From the NCBI GenBank assembly GCA_902472315.1, contig CABRNM010000001.1, positions 124,001 through 188,000 on the forward strand: a DNA stretch of 64,000 nucleotides. The letters are read 5' to 3'. The notes beneath the pieces were generated by a model, which was not told the DNA's origin, searched no databases, and was given only the letters and a program-made list of their open reading frames with translations. How positions within the stretch are numbered: position 1 is the stretch's first letter; every line of letters begins with the position of its first letter. Below are positions 43,029 to 51,894 of the stretch, piece after piece. The DNA comes from an uncultured Collinsella sp. (GTDB taxonomy: Bacteria > Actinomycetota > Coriobacteriia > Coriobacteriales > Coriobacteriaceae). A program made the position numbers and the translations under genes.

Positions 43029-43871
43029 TTACGCGATGGTTGCGCTGTAGGAGGCGACGTCCTCGTAGGAATCGGTCAGGTAGGCGTCGATGCCGATGGT
43101 CGTGTTGACCAGGTCGTCAAGGCTGTCAAGCTCGCCGCTCGAGAACGTGAATTCCTCGGTGGCGTTGGTGCCGGGCATCAGGTGAGCCGAGAACCAGGGT
43201 TCCTTCATGGTGCCGTTGACGTTGGTCTTGCCGGAAGGAGCGTAGAAGGTCAGGTCCTTGTCGCTCTTGTTGGTGATGTTGACGACAAAGCCGATGTCGC
43301 CCCAGTCGTCCTTGAACTTCTCGGTGATGGTGATGGTGCACAGGTCGTCATCGGCGACGGTGACGGCGGGGGAGATTTCGATGCTCTGGACGTCGTCGTC
43401 TTCGACGGCCTCATCGATCTCTTCTTCCTTCTCGGCGTTCTCGCGATCCTTCTTCACCGTACCGGACAGATCCTTGTCGGACTTCGTAAAGATAATCTTG
43501 TCGCCTTCCACCTCGAGGACGAGCTTGTCGTCCTTGAGCTTCAGGTCGTGCGACTCATCTTCGGCGGTAATCGTTACGGTGGTGGCGTCCTTGGCCTCCC
43601 ATTTCAGGTCGGCGACCTCAAGGAACATGTCGAGGACGCCCGTGCCGTCTTCGTCGAGGATCAGGATACAGTTGAGGCCCCACTCCTTGAGCATATCCAT
43701 ATACTCATCGGTGAGCTCTTCGCCGTCCAAGGTTCCACCCGAGTACTGCCAGCTGCCGACGAAGTTGGCCTTGGGGTCCTTGCCGCCGCCGCTGCAGCCC
43801 GTCAGGGCAAAGGCGAGCGCCAGGACGCATGTCAGGAATGCGAGTACGGACTTTTTGAACGTTGTCTTCAT
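43029..43871 (-). CDS. Lipoprotein with C-terminal Ig-like (DUF5067-type) domain
   Basis: A 280-residue protein. The signal peptide ends in a lipobox ALTGC (Cys at about 26) followed by a Ser-Gly linker. A small beta domain (~35-130, GSWQYSGGTLDG..., typical of lipocalin-like extracellular proteins) precedes a Glu/Asp-rich linker (~135-165) and an Ig-like domain (~165-280) with DIGFVVNITNKSDKDLTFY. AGGAGG lies 7 nt before the ATG; a longer upstream reading is rejected. It is the last gene downstream of the SPFH/zinc-ribbon set and may be part of it. Confidence 0.8.
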   Translation of the reverse strand: MKTTFKKSVLAFLTCVLALAFALTGCSGGGKDPKANFVGSWQYSGGTLDGEELTDEYMDMLKEWGLNCILILDEDGTGVLDMFLEVADLKWEAKDATTVTITAEDESHDLKLKDDKLVLEVEGDKIIFTKSDKDLSGTVKKDRENAEKEEEIDEAVEDDDVQSIEISPAVTVADDDLCTITITEKFKDDWGDIGFVVNITNKSDKDLTFYAPSGKTNVNGTMKEPWFSAHLMPGTNATEEFTFSSGELDSLDDLVNTTIGIDAYLTDSYEDVASYSATIA

Positions 43872-43951
43872 GGTGTCCTCCTTTATCGAACGAAACCCAT
43901 AGAAGCAAATGCGGGGGTGGCGGATCCCCCGCCAATTACCAGATAGAGGGG

Positions 43952-45193
43952 TTAGGGCCTGGGCGTTCCGCAATTGCTGCAGAACTTGCCGCCGTTTTCG
44001 CTGCCGCAGTTGGGGCAGAACCACTTGGCCGGTGCCGGGGCGGGTGCGGGGCTGCCGCACTCGGAGCAGAACTTGCCGGTGTTGGTGGCGCCGCAGCTGC
44101 AGGTCCATGCGCCGGCCACAGGTGCGGCAGCGGGTGCCGGTGCGGGGGCGGGAGCCGGAGACGGCTGCGGGGCAGCCTGCTGCTGTGCCTGGCCGGCGGC
44201 AAACAGCTGGCTAGCGTTCATGCCGCCCATGCCACCTGCCATGCCCATGCCCATAAAGCCTGCCATCGCGCCGTTGGGGTTGGCCGCTGCCGCGCGCATC
44301 GCGTCGCTCTGGGCGCTGGCGATGTTGGCGGCCGCCATGGTGGGATCGCGCATGACTGCGGCCTTCTGCAGGTCCTTGATCATCTGCTCGTCTTCTTGCG
44401 AGGCGGCGATGGAGTTGACGCCAAAGCTCACGATCTCGACGCCACGTAGGTCGCGCCAGTCGGCCGAGAGGACCTCGTTGAGCGCGCGGGCGAGCTCGGT
44501 GGTGTGACCGGGGATGGCGCTGTAGCGAATGCCCATTTCCGAGATCTTGGCAAAGGCGGGCTGCAGAGCGGTGAGCAGCTCGGACTTAAGCTGGCTGTCG
44601 ATCTTATCGCGCGTGTAGCTATCGGTCACGTTGCCGCACACGTTGGTGTAGAACAGCAGCGGGTTGGTGATGCGGTACGAATACTCGCCGTTGCAGCGCA
44701 CGGAGATGTCAACGTCGAGGCCAATGTTGTTATCGACCACGCGGAAGGGCACAGGCGAGGCGGTGCCGTACTTGTTGCCGATGATTTCCTTGGTGTTGAT
44801 GAAGTAGACGCGCTGGTCCTTACCCGCGTCGCCGCCAAAGGTAAAGCGGCTGCCGATATTGGCGAAGGTCTCCTTGATGGAGTCGCCCAGATTGCCGCTA
44901 AAGACGCTCGGCTCGCTGCCGGTATCGAAGACGAACTCACCGGGCTCCAGCGCGACTTCGATGATCTTGCCGTTTTGCACCACGAGCATGCCCTGGCCGT
45001 CGTTGACGGCGATGACCGAGCCGTTGGAGATGACGTTGTCCTCGCCACGCGTGTTGGAGCTGCGGCCGCCGGTGCGCTTGCTGCCCTTGCAGGCCAAGAC
45101 GTCAGCGGGCATCGATTCGCAATAGATAAATTCCTTCCACTGGTCGGCCATGACGCCGCCGGCAGCACCCAATCCAGCTTTCAAGAGTCCCAT
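43952..45193 (-). CDS. SPFH-domain protein with two C-terminal zinc ribbons (YdjI-like)
   Basis: A 413-residue protein. An SPFH/band-7-type domain covers ~25-275 (KEFIYCESMPADVLACKG, GMLVVQNGKIIEVALEPGEF, DVDISVRCNGEYSYRI). A Met/Gly/Ala-rich linker follows, then two CxxC...CxxC zinc ribbons in the last ~65 residues (CSCGATNTGKFCSECG and CPNCGSENGGKFCSNCG). This is the YdjI/virion-core-like family, which assembles membrane-associated oligomers and is encoded with YdjG/YdjH and PspA homologues in Bacillus. It follows a zinc-ribbon membrane protein gene in the same operon. Confidence 0.85.
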   Translation of the reverse strand: MGLLKAGLGAAGGVMADQWKEFIYCESMPADVLACKGSKRTGGRSSNTRGEDNVISNGSVIAVNDGQGMLVVQNGKIIEVALEPGEFVFDTGSEPSVFSGNLGDSIKETFANIGSRFTFGGDAGKDQRVYFINTKEIIGNKYGTASPVPFRVVDNNIGLDVDISVRCNGEYSYRITNPLLFYTNVCGNVTDSYTRDKIDSQLKSELLTALQPAFAKISEMGIRYSAIPGHTTELARALNEVLSADWRDLRGVEIVSFGVNSIAASQEDEQMIKDLQKAAVMRDPTMAAANIASAQSDAMRAAAANPNGAMAGFMGMGMAGGMGGMNASQLFAAGQAQQQAAPQPSPAPAPAPAPAAAPVAGAWTCSCGATNTGKFCSECGSPAPAPAPAKWFCPNCGSENGGKFCSNCGTPRP

Positions 45194-45241
45194 GGTGATC
45201 TTCCTTTCTCGTCAAAGGCCGGGTGGTATTGGTCAGAATGG

Positions 45242-46564
45242 CTAATCGTCCTTGTTGTCCTTCATGACAACGGTGGTCTCGGTATGGCTGAAGGTGTCGT
45301 GCTTCTCGGTCAGGTCGAGCTCGCCGCAGTAGCAATCGGCGTGGGTGGCCTCGTTGGCCGTCTTGAGCTGGCCTACCAGCAGCACGTCTGCGATGATCAC
45401 GATGATCAGCGGCGCGACGATGTTGATGAGGATGCCCTCGACATCAAAGGTGAGGTAGTCCGGATCGAAGGCATTCCCACCCATAAAGAGAATCTGAGAG
45501 AGGACAAACCCGATCACAAAGAACAGCAATGAGGCGATGGCGAGCTTGGGCTTGGAGCAGGGGAGCTCGCCGACCATGCGACCGGTCTGGCCGTTCATGG
45601 CAAACAGATAGCTCTTGCCGTTCCACGAGGTGGAAAGCATCCACACGGGGAACAGAGCGTAGTCACTGTCTTCCCAGGTGTAGTCGAGCTGCTTGCTTTC
45701 GACCGTGGCATCGTCATATTCGTCGACGACGGTCTCGCGCAGGGCCGAGATCGTGCTTTCCTCCATGCGGCGCTCGGCGCGCGCCTTGCAGGCCTCGCAA
45801 TCCTCGTCATAGCGGTTGGCGATGTAGCCGGGCATATACGCGACCGAGAACGGGCGCAGCGCGTCGTAGTCAAACGGCTCGATGGCGTCCATATGGCCGT
45901 CGGGCATCTTGGACGATCCGTCGACGGGCACGCACTCAAACGAGATATTGCCTTTACGGTAGGCGTCGTAGTGGTCGGTGGTCGTGACGGTGCGGTCGGA
46001 TTCTTCGGTTACGGTCTCGTTGGTCGCATCAAAGTACACTTCGCCGTCCACGCGGGCGCCGTAGAGCCAAAACGGCACGTAAACGCCTTGGGCCTCGTCG
46101 ATGTGGTTACCGGTGACAAAGCTCTTGGGCAGCAGGATTTTGCCCTTGTAGTGGTCTTTGAGCGCGGCCATGACATCGTCGCGCCCGAGCTTAAACGGAA
46201 TCACCAGGTCGGGTGAGAAGTCGCCCGAGAGCTGGCCAGGTGCCACGGCGGAGTTGCCGCAGTATGGGCAGGTGGTAACGGCGACGGTGCCGTCCGAGAC
46301 CAGCTCGGCGCCGCACGACGAGCAGATGTAGCCGGCGTTTTGAGCCAGCTCCTGCACGGCATCGTCGACAGCAGGTTTGGGAGCCGCGGCTGCGGCATCG
46401 GCTTTGGCATCTGCCTTGTCCTGGCGCTCGCGATAGAGGGCCTCGACCTCTTCGACTTCAAAACGCGAATCGCAGTAGTCGCAGACGAGTTTTTGCTCGG
46501 CACCGGCAAAGTGAAGAGGGCCGCCACACGCAGGGCACTGATAGTTGACGCTCTCGAAGGCCAT
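45242..46564 (-). CDS. Zinc-ribbon membrane protein (YdjG-like)
   Basis: A 440-residue protein. The N-terminal TFIIB-like ribbon is CPACGG...CDYC (~10-33), and a second ribbon is CSSCG...CPYCG (~80-105). A conserved central region follows (VIPFKLGRDDVMAALKDHYKGK, VYVPFWLYGARVDGEVYFDA). Two membrane helices lie near 350-410 and a short cytosolic tail ends the protein. It is related to YdjG and primosomal-N'-like ribbon proteins of the SPFH cluster and probably bridges the membrane and the SPFH oligomer. It lies 48 nt upstream of the SPFH gene. Confidence 0.78.
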   Translation of the reverse strand: MAFESVNYQCPACGGPLHFAGAEQKLVCDYCDSRFEVEEVEALYRERQDKADAKADAAAAAPKPAVDDAVQELAQNAGYICSSCGAELVSDGTVAVTTCPYCGNSAVAPGQLSGDFSPDLVIPFKLGRDDVMAALKDHYKGKILLPKSFVTGNHIDEAQGVYVPFWLYGARVDGEVYFDATNETVTEESDRTVTTTDHYDAYRKGNISFECVPVDGSSKMPDGHMDAIEPFDYDALRPFSVAYMPGYIANRYDEDCEACKARAERRMEESTISALRETVVDEYDDATVESKQLDYTWEDSDYALFPVWMLSTSWNGKSYLFAMNGQTGRMVGELPCSKPKLAIASLLFFVIGFVLSQILFMGGNAFDPDYLTFDVEGILINIVAPLIIVIIADVLLVGQLKTANEATHADCYCGELDLTEKHDTFSHTETTVVMKDNKDD

Positions 46565-46588
46565 GATCGGTCCTTTCCGTGCCGGAGG

Positions 46589-47326
46589 CTATGCGCCGAT
46601 GGCGCCACCACAGTATTCGCAGCGCCCACTGGCATCGGGAATGGTGGTTGCACCGCAGAAGGGGCAGGTGACCGCGGTCTTGGGGGCCTTAGCGGCCACG
46701 ACGCTGTCGCGCGTTTCCTGACGCAGCTGCACCAGCGCGTCGCGGACCTCGGTTGCCTGGCGCTTGGCCTCGCGGTATTCGATGGAACCGCGCTGATCGA
46801 TGGTGGAGTCGTTTACGCGTAGGTTGATCTCGGTAAAGTACGGCGTGTTGACGTGGATGGTCAGATTAAAGTCGTAATCCAGGTCATAGCGCGGCGGGTT
46901 GTAGCTCTCGCGCTCGCCGTCCTTGGTCTCGCGATAGATCTCGGTCCGATGCTCGTCGATATCCATATCGCAGCCGAGTACCTGCGAGAACTCGATGATG
47001 TCGGGATTGGCGTCGCGCCAGCGGCTCTGCGAAGTGATGATCAGCAGGCCCGCGTCCTCATCGAGCATGATGTTGGTGCGCCCGGCAGAGAGCGTGCGCG
47101 TGGGGTTGAACGAGGCCAGGCGCTCGGCGTTGGCCTCGCGGTAGGCGAGCTGCTCACGGATATCGTCCGCGGTGCTGGAGCGATAGCTGCCAAAGAAGGG
47201 GGAGAGCTTGCCGACGCACTCTTTGCACAGGTAGCCTTCGTTGATCTTGGTCTTTCCCAAAAGCCCCAGTTCGGTACCGCAAATCGCGCACTCTTTCTTC
47301 TCGAACATCTTGTCAAAGAAGCCCAT
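46589..47326 (-). CDS. DUF4428-type zinc-finger protein
   Basis: A 245-residue soluble protein. An N-terminal CAICG...CKECV finger (~13-37, DUF4428-like) precedes a beta-rich middle (IMLDEDAGLLIITS, DFNLTIHVNTPYFTEINLRV), a charged helix and a C-terminal CPFCG...CEYCG ribbon (~222-242). It is the first gene of the zinc-ribbon/SPFH operon, 24 nt before the YdjG-like gene. It could be a membrane-recruitment or assembly factor for the SPFH protein; this is inferred from linkage only. Confidence 0.75.
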   Translation of the reverse strand: MGFFDKMFEKKECAICGTELGLLGKTKINEGYLCKECVGKLSPFFGSYRSSTADDIREQLAYREANAERLASFNPTRTLSAGRTNIMLDEDAGLLIITSQSRWRDANPDIIEFSQVLGCDMDIDEHRTEIYRETKDGERESYNPPRYDLDYDFNLTIHVNTPYFTEINLRVNDSTIDQRGSIEYREAKRQATEVRDALVQLRQETRDSVVAAKAPKTAVTCPFCGATTIPDASGRCEYCGGAIGA

Positions 47327-47352
47327 GGCTGCCTCCCATCAACAGGTAGCGT

Positions 47353-47832
47353 GTGTCACTTTTGATGATGGGGGAGTGCGCGATCTTTCACGATATCCAG
47401 ACGGCTCAACGAGTCTCCACAACTGGGACACATGGCCCATTTTTACCTAGTCATTGGGGACGTACGCTGCTGGGGCAGTTGGGGCGACGAGCCGATGATG
47501 TCGTGATGTGGGATGGACTGGCACTTGCTACCGACGATTTTGGTGGGGATTTTGCACCCGCATGTTCCGATTCCGCGCCCGTGGAGGCAGCGGAGTTCAC
47601 GCCCGATGAGTGCCTCGATGCCTTCGTTGCCGCCTTTGGGCTTACAGAGCGCGAGCGCGATATTCTTGAGGTCTTGGTCGTTTCGGACCAGAGCGTTCAG
47701 GACATCGCCGCAACGCTCTTCCTTTCGCGCTCAACGCTCTACCGTCACATTTCCTCGATCAACAAAAAGACCGGCACCACCTCACGTGTGGCCCTTATCA
47801 ACTTCTTCTGGTCCTGGACGCCCAAGGACTAG
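47353..47832 (+). pseudogene. LuxR-type HTH gene remnant
   Basis: Only the C-terminal LuxR HTH (residues ~95-155: FGLTERERDILEVLVVSDQSVQDIAATLFLSRSTLYRHISSIN) is convincing. In Coriobacteriia this HTH normally ends a ~450-500-residue protein with about 12 membrane helices. Here the preceding frame is short and interrupted by REP-like sequence (47448-47480), giving no membrane segment. It is probably the 3' end of a broken gene; a functional short regulator starting near 47509 cannot be excluded. Confidence 0.55.
47448..47465. repeat. REP-like repeat (GTCCCCAATGAC family), copy 4
   Basis: TAGTCATTGGGGACGTAC, inverse orientation to copies 1-3, followed by GGGGCAGTTGGGGCG. It lies inside the LuxR remnant. 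Confidence 0.65.
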
Positions 47833-47846
47833 CTAATCCTCCAATA

Positions 47847-47913
47847 AGTTGCGGTGGAATAGTCCCTAAATCAAAGTCATGGGGCTTTAAACAGGAACTA
47901 TTCCACCGCAACT
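47847..47913. repeat. Long-armed hairpin between LuxR remnant and mgtA
   Basis: Perfect 17-bp arms AGTTGCGGTGGAATAGT and complement enclose 33 nt. It may end transcription from both sides, but lacks a U-tract. It resembles the E4 and E5 hairpins in size but not in sequence. Confidence 0.8.
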
Positions 47914-48001
47914 GCTGAGGGGACAGACTGCGGCAGCGGCAGAGGCGTTGGCAGCTGTGGTAGTGGCAACGGCAGCTGGCAGGGTGTTTTCCGTCTGCTC
48001 G

Positions 48002-50770
48002 CTACAGTAGCTCGCCGTGGCGTGCAATGTAGCGGCGCTTTGCCAGCTGGGTGAGCGCGATATAGGCGGTAACGATGCCGATGAGCAGCGCGAAAAAGCT
48101 CGCGGGTAGCGTCGTGAGGCCGAGTGCATCGGCGATGGGGCTTGCCGGCAGCCAGGTGACAAGCGCCAGGCCTAGCACGGTGAGAGCGCACAGTGCCGGC
48201 GCGGCGTGGTCACGTGGGCTCGGCAGGCGCGGGGAGCGCAGCATGTGGATCACGAGCGTCTGCGACCACATGGACTCGATAAACCAGCCACTCTGGAAGA
48301 GCGCGGCAAAGGTCGCCATGCTCGCGACATTGCTCGTAGCGGCGAGCTCGGCCCAACTTGCGCCCACGGCGGCGGGGCACACCACAAAGAAGAGCGCGGC
48401 GAAAGTCACGATGTCAAACAGCGAGCTCACGGGGCCCAGCTCGAGCATAAAGCCCTTGATGGACGCGGCGTCCCAGGAGCGCGGACGGGCAGTCCAGGCG
48501 TCATCGACGGTGTCCCACGGTAGCGTGATGCACACGATCTCGTAGACGAGCGACAGCAGCACCAGCTGCAGGGCACTCATGGGCAAAAACGGCAAGAACA
48601 GGCTTGCGACGGTCACGGACAGCACGTTGCCAAAGTTGGAGCTCACTGTGGTCTTGAGGTACTTGAGCAGGTTGCCGTAGGTGCGGCGGCCTTCGATGAT
48701 GCCGCGTTCGAGCACGCCCAGGTCCTTCTGAAGCAAGATGATATCGGCGGATTCCTTGGCAATGTCGACGGCCGAATCGACCGAGATGCCGCAATCGCTC
48801 GCACGCATGGCGGCGGCGTCGTTGATGCCGTCGCCCATAAAGCCCACGGTGTGGTCGAGCATCTCGCGCATGACGCGCACCAGGCGTGCCTTCTGCACTG
48901 GCGAGAGCTTGGCGAAGAGGTGGGTTTTCTCGGCGCGCTCGGCAAGCTCGGCGTCATCGAGTGCATCGATCTCGGAGCCGAGCAAGACGTTGCTCGCATC
49001 GATACCAATCTGCTCGCAGGCGGTGGCGGCGACGCGGTCGTTGTCGCCGGTCAGGACCTTGACCGCCACGCCCTTGGCTTCGAGCGTGGCGACGGCTCCC
49101 GCGGCACTTGCTTTGGGCGGATCGAGGAAGGCCAAAAAGCCCATCAGTACCATGTCGCATTCGTCGGCGATGCCAAACTCGCCCACGCAGCGCGGATCGG
49201 TCTTCTGTGCCACGGCAATCACGCGCAGGCCCTCGGCGTTAAGATCGGCGACCTGCTTGCGAATCTGGGCGAGCTTGTCTTCGGCGAGCGGCCGGGCGAT
49301 GCCATCGACCTCGACAAAGGAGCAGATCTCGAGCATTTCCTCGGCAGCTCCCTTGGTAACCATCTGGGTTTTGCCTTGGGCGTCGGAGACAACTACGCTC
49401 AGGCGACGGCGCGAGAAATCGAAGGGAACCTCGTCGACCTTGGTGTAGCGGTCGCGCAGGCTCTGGCCCAGCATGGAATCGGGTGCGACGGTCGAGGGTG
49501 TCACATCGGCACGGTCGATTACGGCCAGGTCGATAAGATTTTTGAGGCCGGTCTGGAAGAAGCTGTTCAAAAACGCATGGCGCAGCACGCGCGCGTCCTC
49601 GTTGCCATCGGTGTTGAGGTAGCGCTCGAGCACGATGCGGTCTTCGGTGAGGGTGCCGGTCTTGTCGCAGCACAGGACGTCCATGGCGCCCAGGTTTTGA
49701 ATCGCCGGCAGCTCCTTGACGATAACCTGGCGACGGGCGAGGTCCTTGGCGCCCTGCGACAGGCTCGTGGTCACGATGACGGGGAGCATCTGCGGCGTGA
49801 TGCCCACGGCCACGCTCGTGGCGAACAGCAGCGCGTCGATGACGTTGCCCTTGGTGGCGGCGTTGATGGCAAAGACGGCCGGCGCCATAACGAGCATGAG
49901 GCGTACGAGCAACATGGAGACGCTCGAGACGCCGCGGTCAAACGCGCTCTTTTCGCCGCGCCCGTTGAGTATCTTGGCGATGCCGCCCAGGTAGGTGTCC
50001 GAGCCGGTGGCAACGACAAGCGCCATGGCGGTGCCGTTTTGCACGGAGGTGCCGGTAAAGACGATGTTCTTGCAGGCAGAGAGTGGCGGCGCGGAGCCGT
50101 CGGCACCCTCGACGACGGTGACGGCAGCGGTCTTCTCGACTGCCTCGCTCTCGCCGGTGAGTGCGGACTCGATGACAAACAGGTCGCGCGCGGTGATGAC
50201 GCGGGCATCTGCTGGCACCATATCGCCGGCAGAGAGGCGGATCACATCGCCGGGGACGAGCTCGTCGAAGAGGATCTCGATGCGCTCGTCGTCGCGCAGG
50301 GCGGTGCAAGTGTTGGAGACCAGGTCCTTGAGGGCCTCTGCCGCATTGCCGCTGCGGGCTTCCTGGATAAACTTCATGCCGCCCGATACCAGCAGCATGA
50401 TGCTGATGACGATGACCGTGGAGGGGTCGCGCTGCGGCTCGGGCACGGCGAGCACGTCGATGTGGAGTGAGACCAGCGCGAGCGCGGCGAGGATGCCGGC
50501 GAAGGGATCGATGAACGCGTCGGCGATGCGGCGGGCGAGCGTCTTGGTCGGCGCTTCGATGGTGTTGGGGCCGGCGGCATCCAGGCGCTCGGTTGCCTGC
50601 TCGGCGGTGAGGCCGTTTGCCGTGGCGTCAAGCAGTACGAGAGCGTCCTCGGCGCTATGGGTGGCGGCGAATATGGTGTTCTTGGACAGGCCGGTGCGAG
50701 CGGCAGGGCGCGCCGTGCGGCGGCGCTTGGAGATGGCTTCGAGAACCGTGGCGGTTTTGAGCATCAGCAT
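48002..50770 (-). CDS. mgtA: Magnesium-translocating P-type ATPase (MgtA/MgtB)
   Basis: A 922-residue P-type ATPase of class IIIB. The actuator domain has SALTGESEAVEK, and the phosphorylation site is CCDKTGTLTEDRIVLERY with its Asp. LTGDN and MGDGINDAAAMRASDCGISVDSAVDIAKESADIILLQKDL form the hinge. About ten membrane helices are present, with the class III C-terminal set after ~680. It imports Mg2+ at low external supply. AGGAGG is 5-6 nt before the ATG. A leader of about 275 nt with a short upstream ORF precedes it. Confidence 0.93.
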   Translation of the reverse strand: MLMLKTATVLEAISKRRRTARPAARTGLSKNTIFAATHSAEDALVLLDATANGLTAEQATERLDAAGPNTIEAPTKTLARRIADAFIDPFAGILAALALVSLHIDVLAVPEPQRDPSTVIVISIMLLVSGGMKFIQEARSGNAAEALKDLVSNTCTALRDDERIEILFDELVPGDVIRLSAGDMVPADARVITARDLFVIESALTGESEAVEKTAAVTVVEGADGSAPPLSACKNIVFTGTSVQNGTAMALVVATGSDTYLGGIAKILNGRGEKSAFDRGVSSVSMLLVRLMLVMAPAVFAINAATKGNVIDALLFATSVAVGITPQMLPVIVTTSLSQGAKDLARRQVIVKELPAIQNLGAMDVLCCDKTGTLTEDRIVLERYLNTDGNEDARVLRHAFLNSFFQTGLKNLIDLAVIDRADVTPSTVAPDSMLGQSLRDRYTKVDEVPFDFSRRRLSVVVSDAQGKTQMVTKGAAEEMLEICSFVEVDGIARPLAEDKLAQIRKQVADLNAEGLRVIAVAQKTDPRCVGEFGIADECDMVLMGFLAFLDPPKASAAGAVATLEAKGVAVKVLTGDNDRVAATACEQIGIDASNVLLGSEIDALDDAELAERAEKTHLFAKLSPVQKARLVRVMREMLDHTVGFMGDGINDAAAMRASDCGISVDSAVDIAKESADIILLQKDLGVLERGIIEGRRTYGNLLKYLKTTVSSNFGNVLSVTVASLFLPFLPMSALQLVLLSLVYEIVCITLPWDTVDDAWTARPRSWDAASIKGFMLELGPVSSLFDIVTFAALFFVVCPAAVGASWAELAATSNVASMATFAALFQSGWFIESMWSQTLVIHMLRSPRLPSPRDHAAPALCALTVLGLALVTWLPASPIADALGLTTLPASFFALLIGIVTAYIALTQLAKRRYIARHGELL

Positions 50771-50858
50771 AGGGTCCTCCTTGTTGAAGGGAGTTAGCGT
50801 ACGTGTCGTATTGAGTTGCAAAAAACCTAGATGTCGCTCACGTCAAGCTCACGAACTA

Positions 50859-50885
50859 CCACAAAGGGGACAGGCACCTTTGTGG
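50859..50885. repeat. GGGACAGG-family hairpin, copy 2
   Basis: CCACAAAGG and CCTTTGTGG are perfect 9-bp arms around GGACAGGCA, sharing the core of the hairpin at 37169 in inverse orientation. It lies in the mgtA leader, and on the minus strand a TTTTTT (50829-50824 region) follows about 30 nt downstream. Confidence 0.75.
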
Positions 50886-50911
50886 GGGGGTTGACGATCT
50901 GCCGGTGGCGT

Positions 50912-50983
50912 TTATGCGTGTGCGGAGTCCTCGCGGCGTGCCGAGGGCGACATGCAGGTTTTTCGACTAGGACTGCCTTCCAT
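50912..50983 (-). CDS. Candidate mgtA leader peptide, 23 codons
   Basis: ATG with an almost ideal SD (TAGGAGGTGTGCC before it) opens a 23-codon frame, beginning MEGSPSRKTC and ending RREDSAHA, and stops 141 nt before the mgtA start. It is the best ribosome-binding site in the gap and lies downstream of a good promoter on the same strand. Leader peptides with Pro and acidic residues (MgtL) couple Mg2+ level to mgtA transcription in enterobacteria. There is no sequence similarity to MgtL, so the parallel is one of position and size. Confidence 0.5.
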   Translation of the reverse strand: MEGSPSRKTCMSPSARREDSAHA

Positions 50984-51050
50984 GGCACACCTCCTAAAGG
51001 CTGAGCGCAGCGCGCTTTGGGTATCTCGTACCCCTTTTTAATCCGCCCGT

Positions 51051-51079
51051 ATTCTTGATGAGGGGGTTTGACATGTCAA
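51051..51079 (-). promoter_or_regulatory. mgtA promoter with palindromic -35
   Basis: TTGACA (51079-51074), 17-nt spacer and AAGAAT (51056-51051) on the minus strand. The -35 is half of the perfect 12-bp palindrome TTGACATGTCAA (51068-51079), a possible operator. The predicted transcript starts near 51044 and has a small GGGTA/TACCC hairpin before the leader-peptide SD. Confidence 0.6.
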
Positions 51080-51209
51080 CCCCATTGTTCGGAAAACCAT
51101 TCCCTCTGACAAAGCCTTTACAGAATGCCGTGGCCCCAAAGCGCGCCCGCATCGACGCTTCGCCTGCGCTAAACTGGAAGGCACGTACGCGATTACGAGA
51201 GGAGCCCGC

Positions 51210-51893
51210 ATGGAGGCTTACAAGCAAGAGTTCATCAAGTTTATGGTTGAGTCCGACGTCCTTAAGTTCGGCAGCTTTACGCTCAAGAGCGGCCGTCAGT
51301 CTCCGTTCTTTATGAATGCCGGCGCTTACGTGACGGGCTATCAGCTCAAGAAGCTGGGCGAGTATTACGCCCAGGCCATCCACGATAACTTTGGCGACGA
51401 TTTTGACGTGCTGTTTGGGCCGGCCTACAAGGGCATTCCGCTGGCCGTCGTGACCGCAATTGCCTACCACGAGCTGTACGGCAAGGAGGTCAAGTACTGC
51501 TGCGACCGCAAGGAGGCCAAGGACCACGGCGCCGACAAGGGCAACCTGCTGGGCTATGAGCCCCAGGACGGCGATCGCGTGGTCATGGTCGAGGACGTCA
51601 CCACCAGCGGCAAGTCCATCGACGAGACCTATCCCAAGGTTAAGGCTGCTGCCGACGTCGAAATCAAGGGCCTGATCGTGTCCCTCAACCGCATGGAGGT
51701 CGGCAAGGGCGGCGTGACCACTGCGCAGAAGGAGATCGAGGCCAAGTACGGTTTCCCCGTCGCGAGCATCGTTTCCATGGCCGAGGTCGTCGAGACCCTC
51801 TACAACCACGAGATCGATGGCAAGGTCGTCATCGATGACGAGCTCAAGGCCGCCATCGACGCCTACTACGAGCAGTACGGAGCTCGGGAGTAG
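51210..51893 (+). CDS. pyrE: Orotate phosphoribosyltransferase
   Basis: A 227-residue enzyme: LKSGRQSPFFMNAG near the N-terminus, GPAYKGIPLA, YCCDRKEAKDHGADKGNLLG flexible loop and the PRPP-binding VVMVEDVTTSGKSI. It makes orotidine 5'-phosphate in de novo pyrimidine synthesis. It is a single gene here, with GAGAGGAG before the ATG and TAAACT about 38 nt upstream as a possible -10. A structured element begins 1 nt after its stop codon. Confidence 0.95.
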   Translation: MEAYKQEFIKFMVESDVLKFGSFTLKSGRQSPFFMNAGAYVTGYQLKKLGEYYAQAIHDNFGDDFDVLFGPAYKGIPLAVVTAIAYHELYGKEVKYCCDRKEAKDHGADKGNLLGYEPQDGDRVVMVEDVTTSGKSIDETYPKVKAAADVEIKGLIVSLNRMEVGKGGVTTAQKEIEAKYGFPVASIVSMAEVVETLYNHEIDGKVVIDDELKAAIDAYYEQYGARE

Positions 51894-51894
51894 G

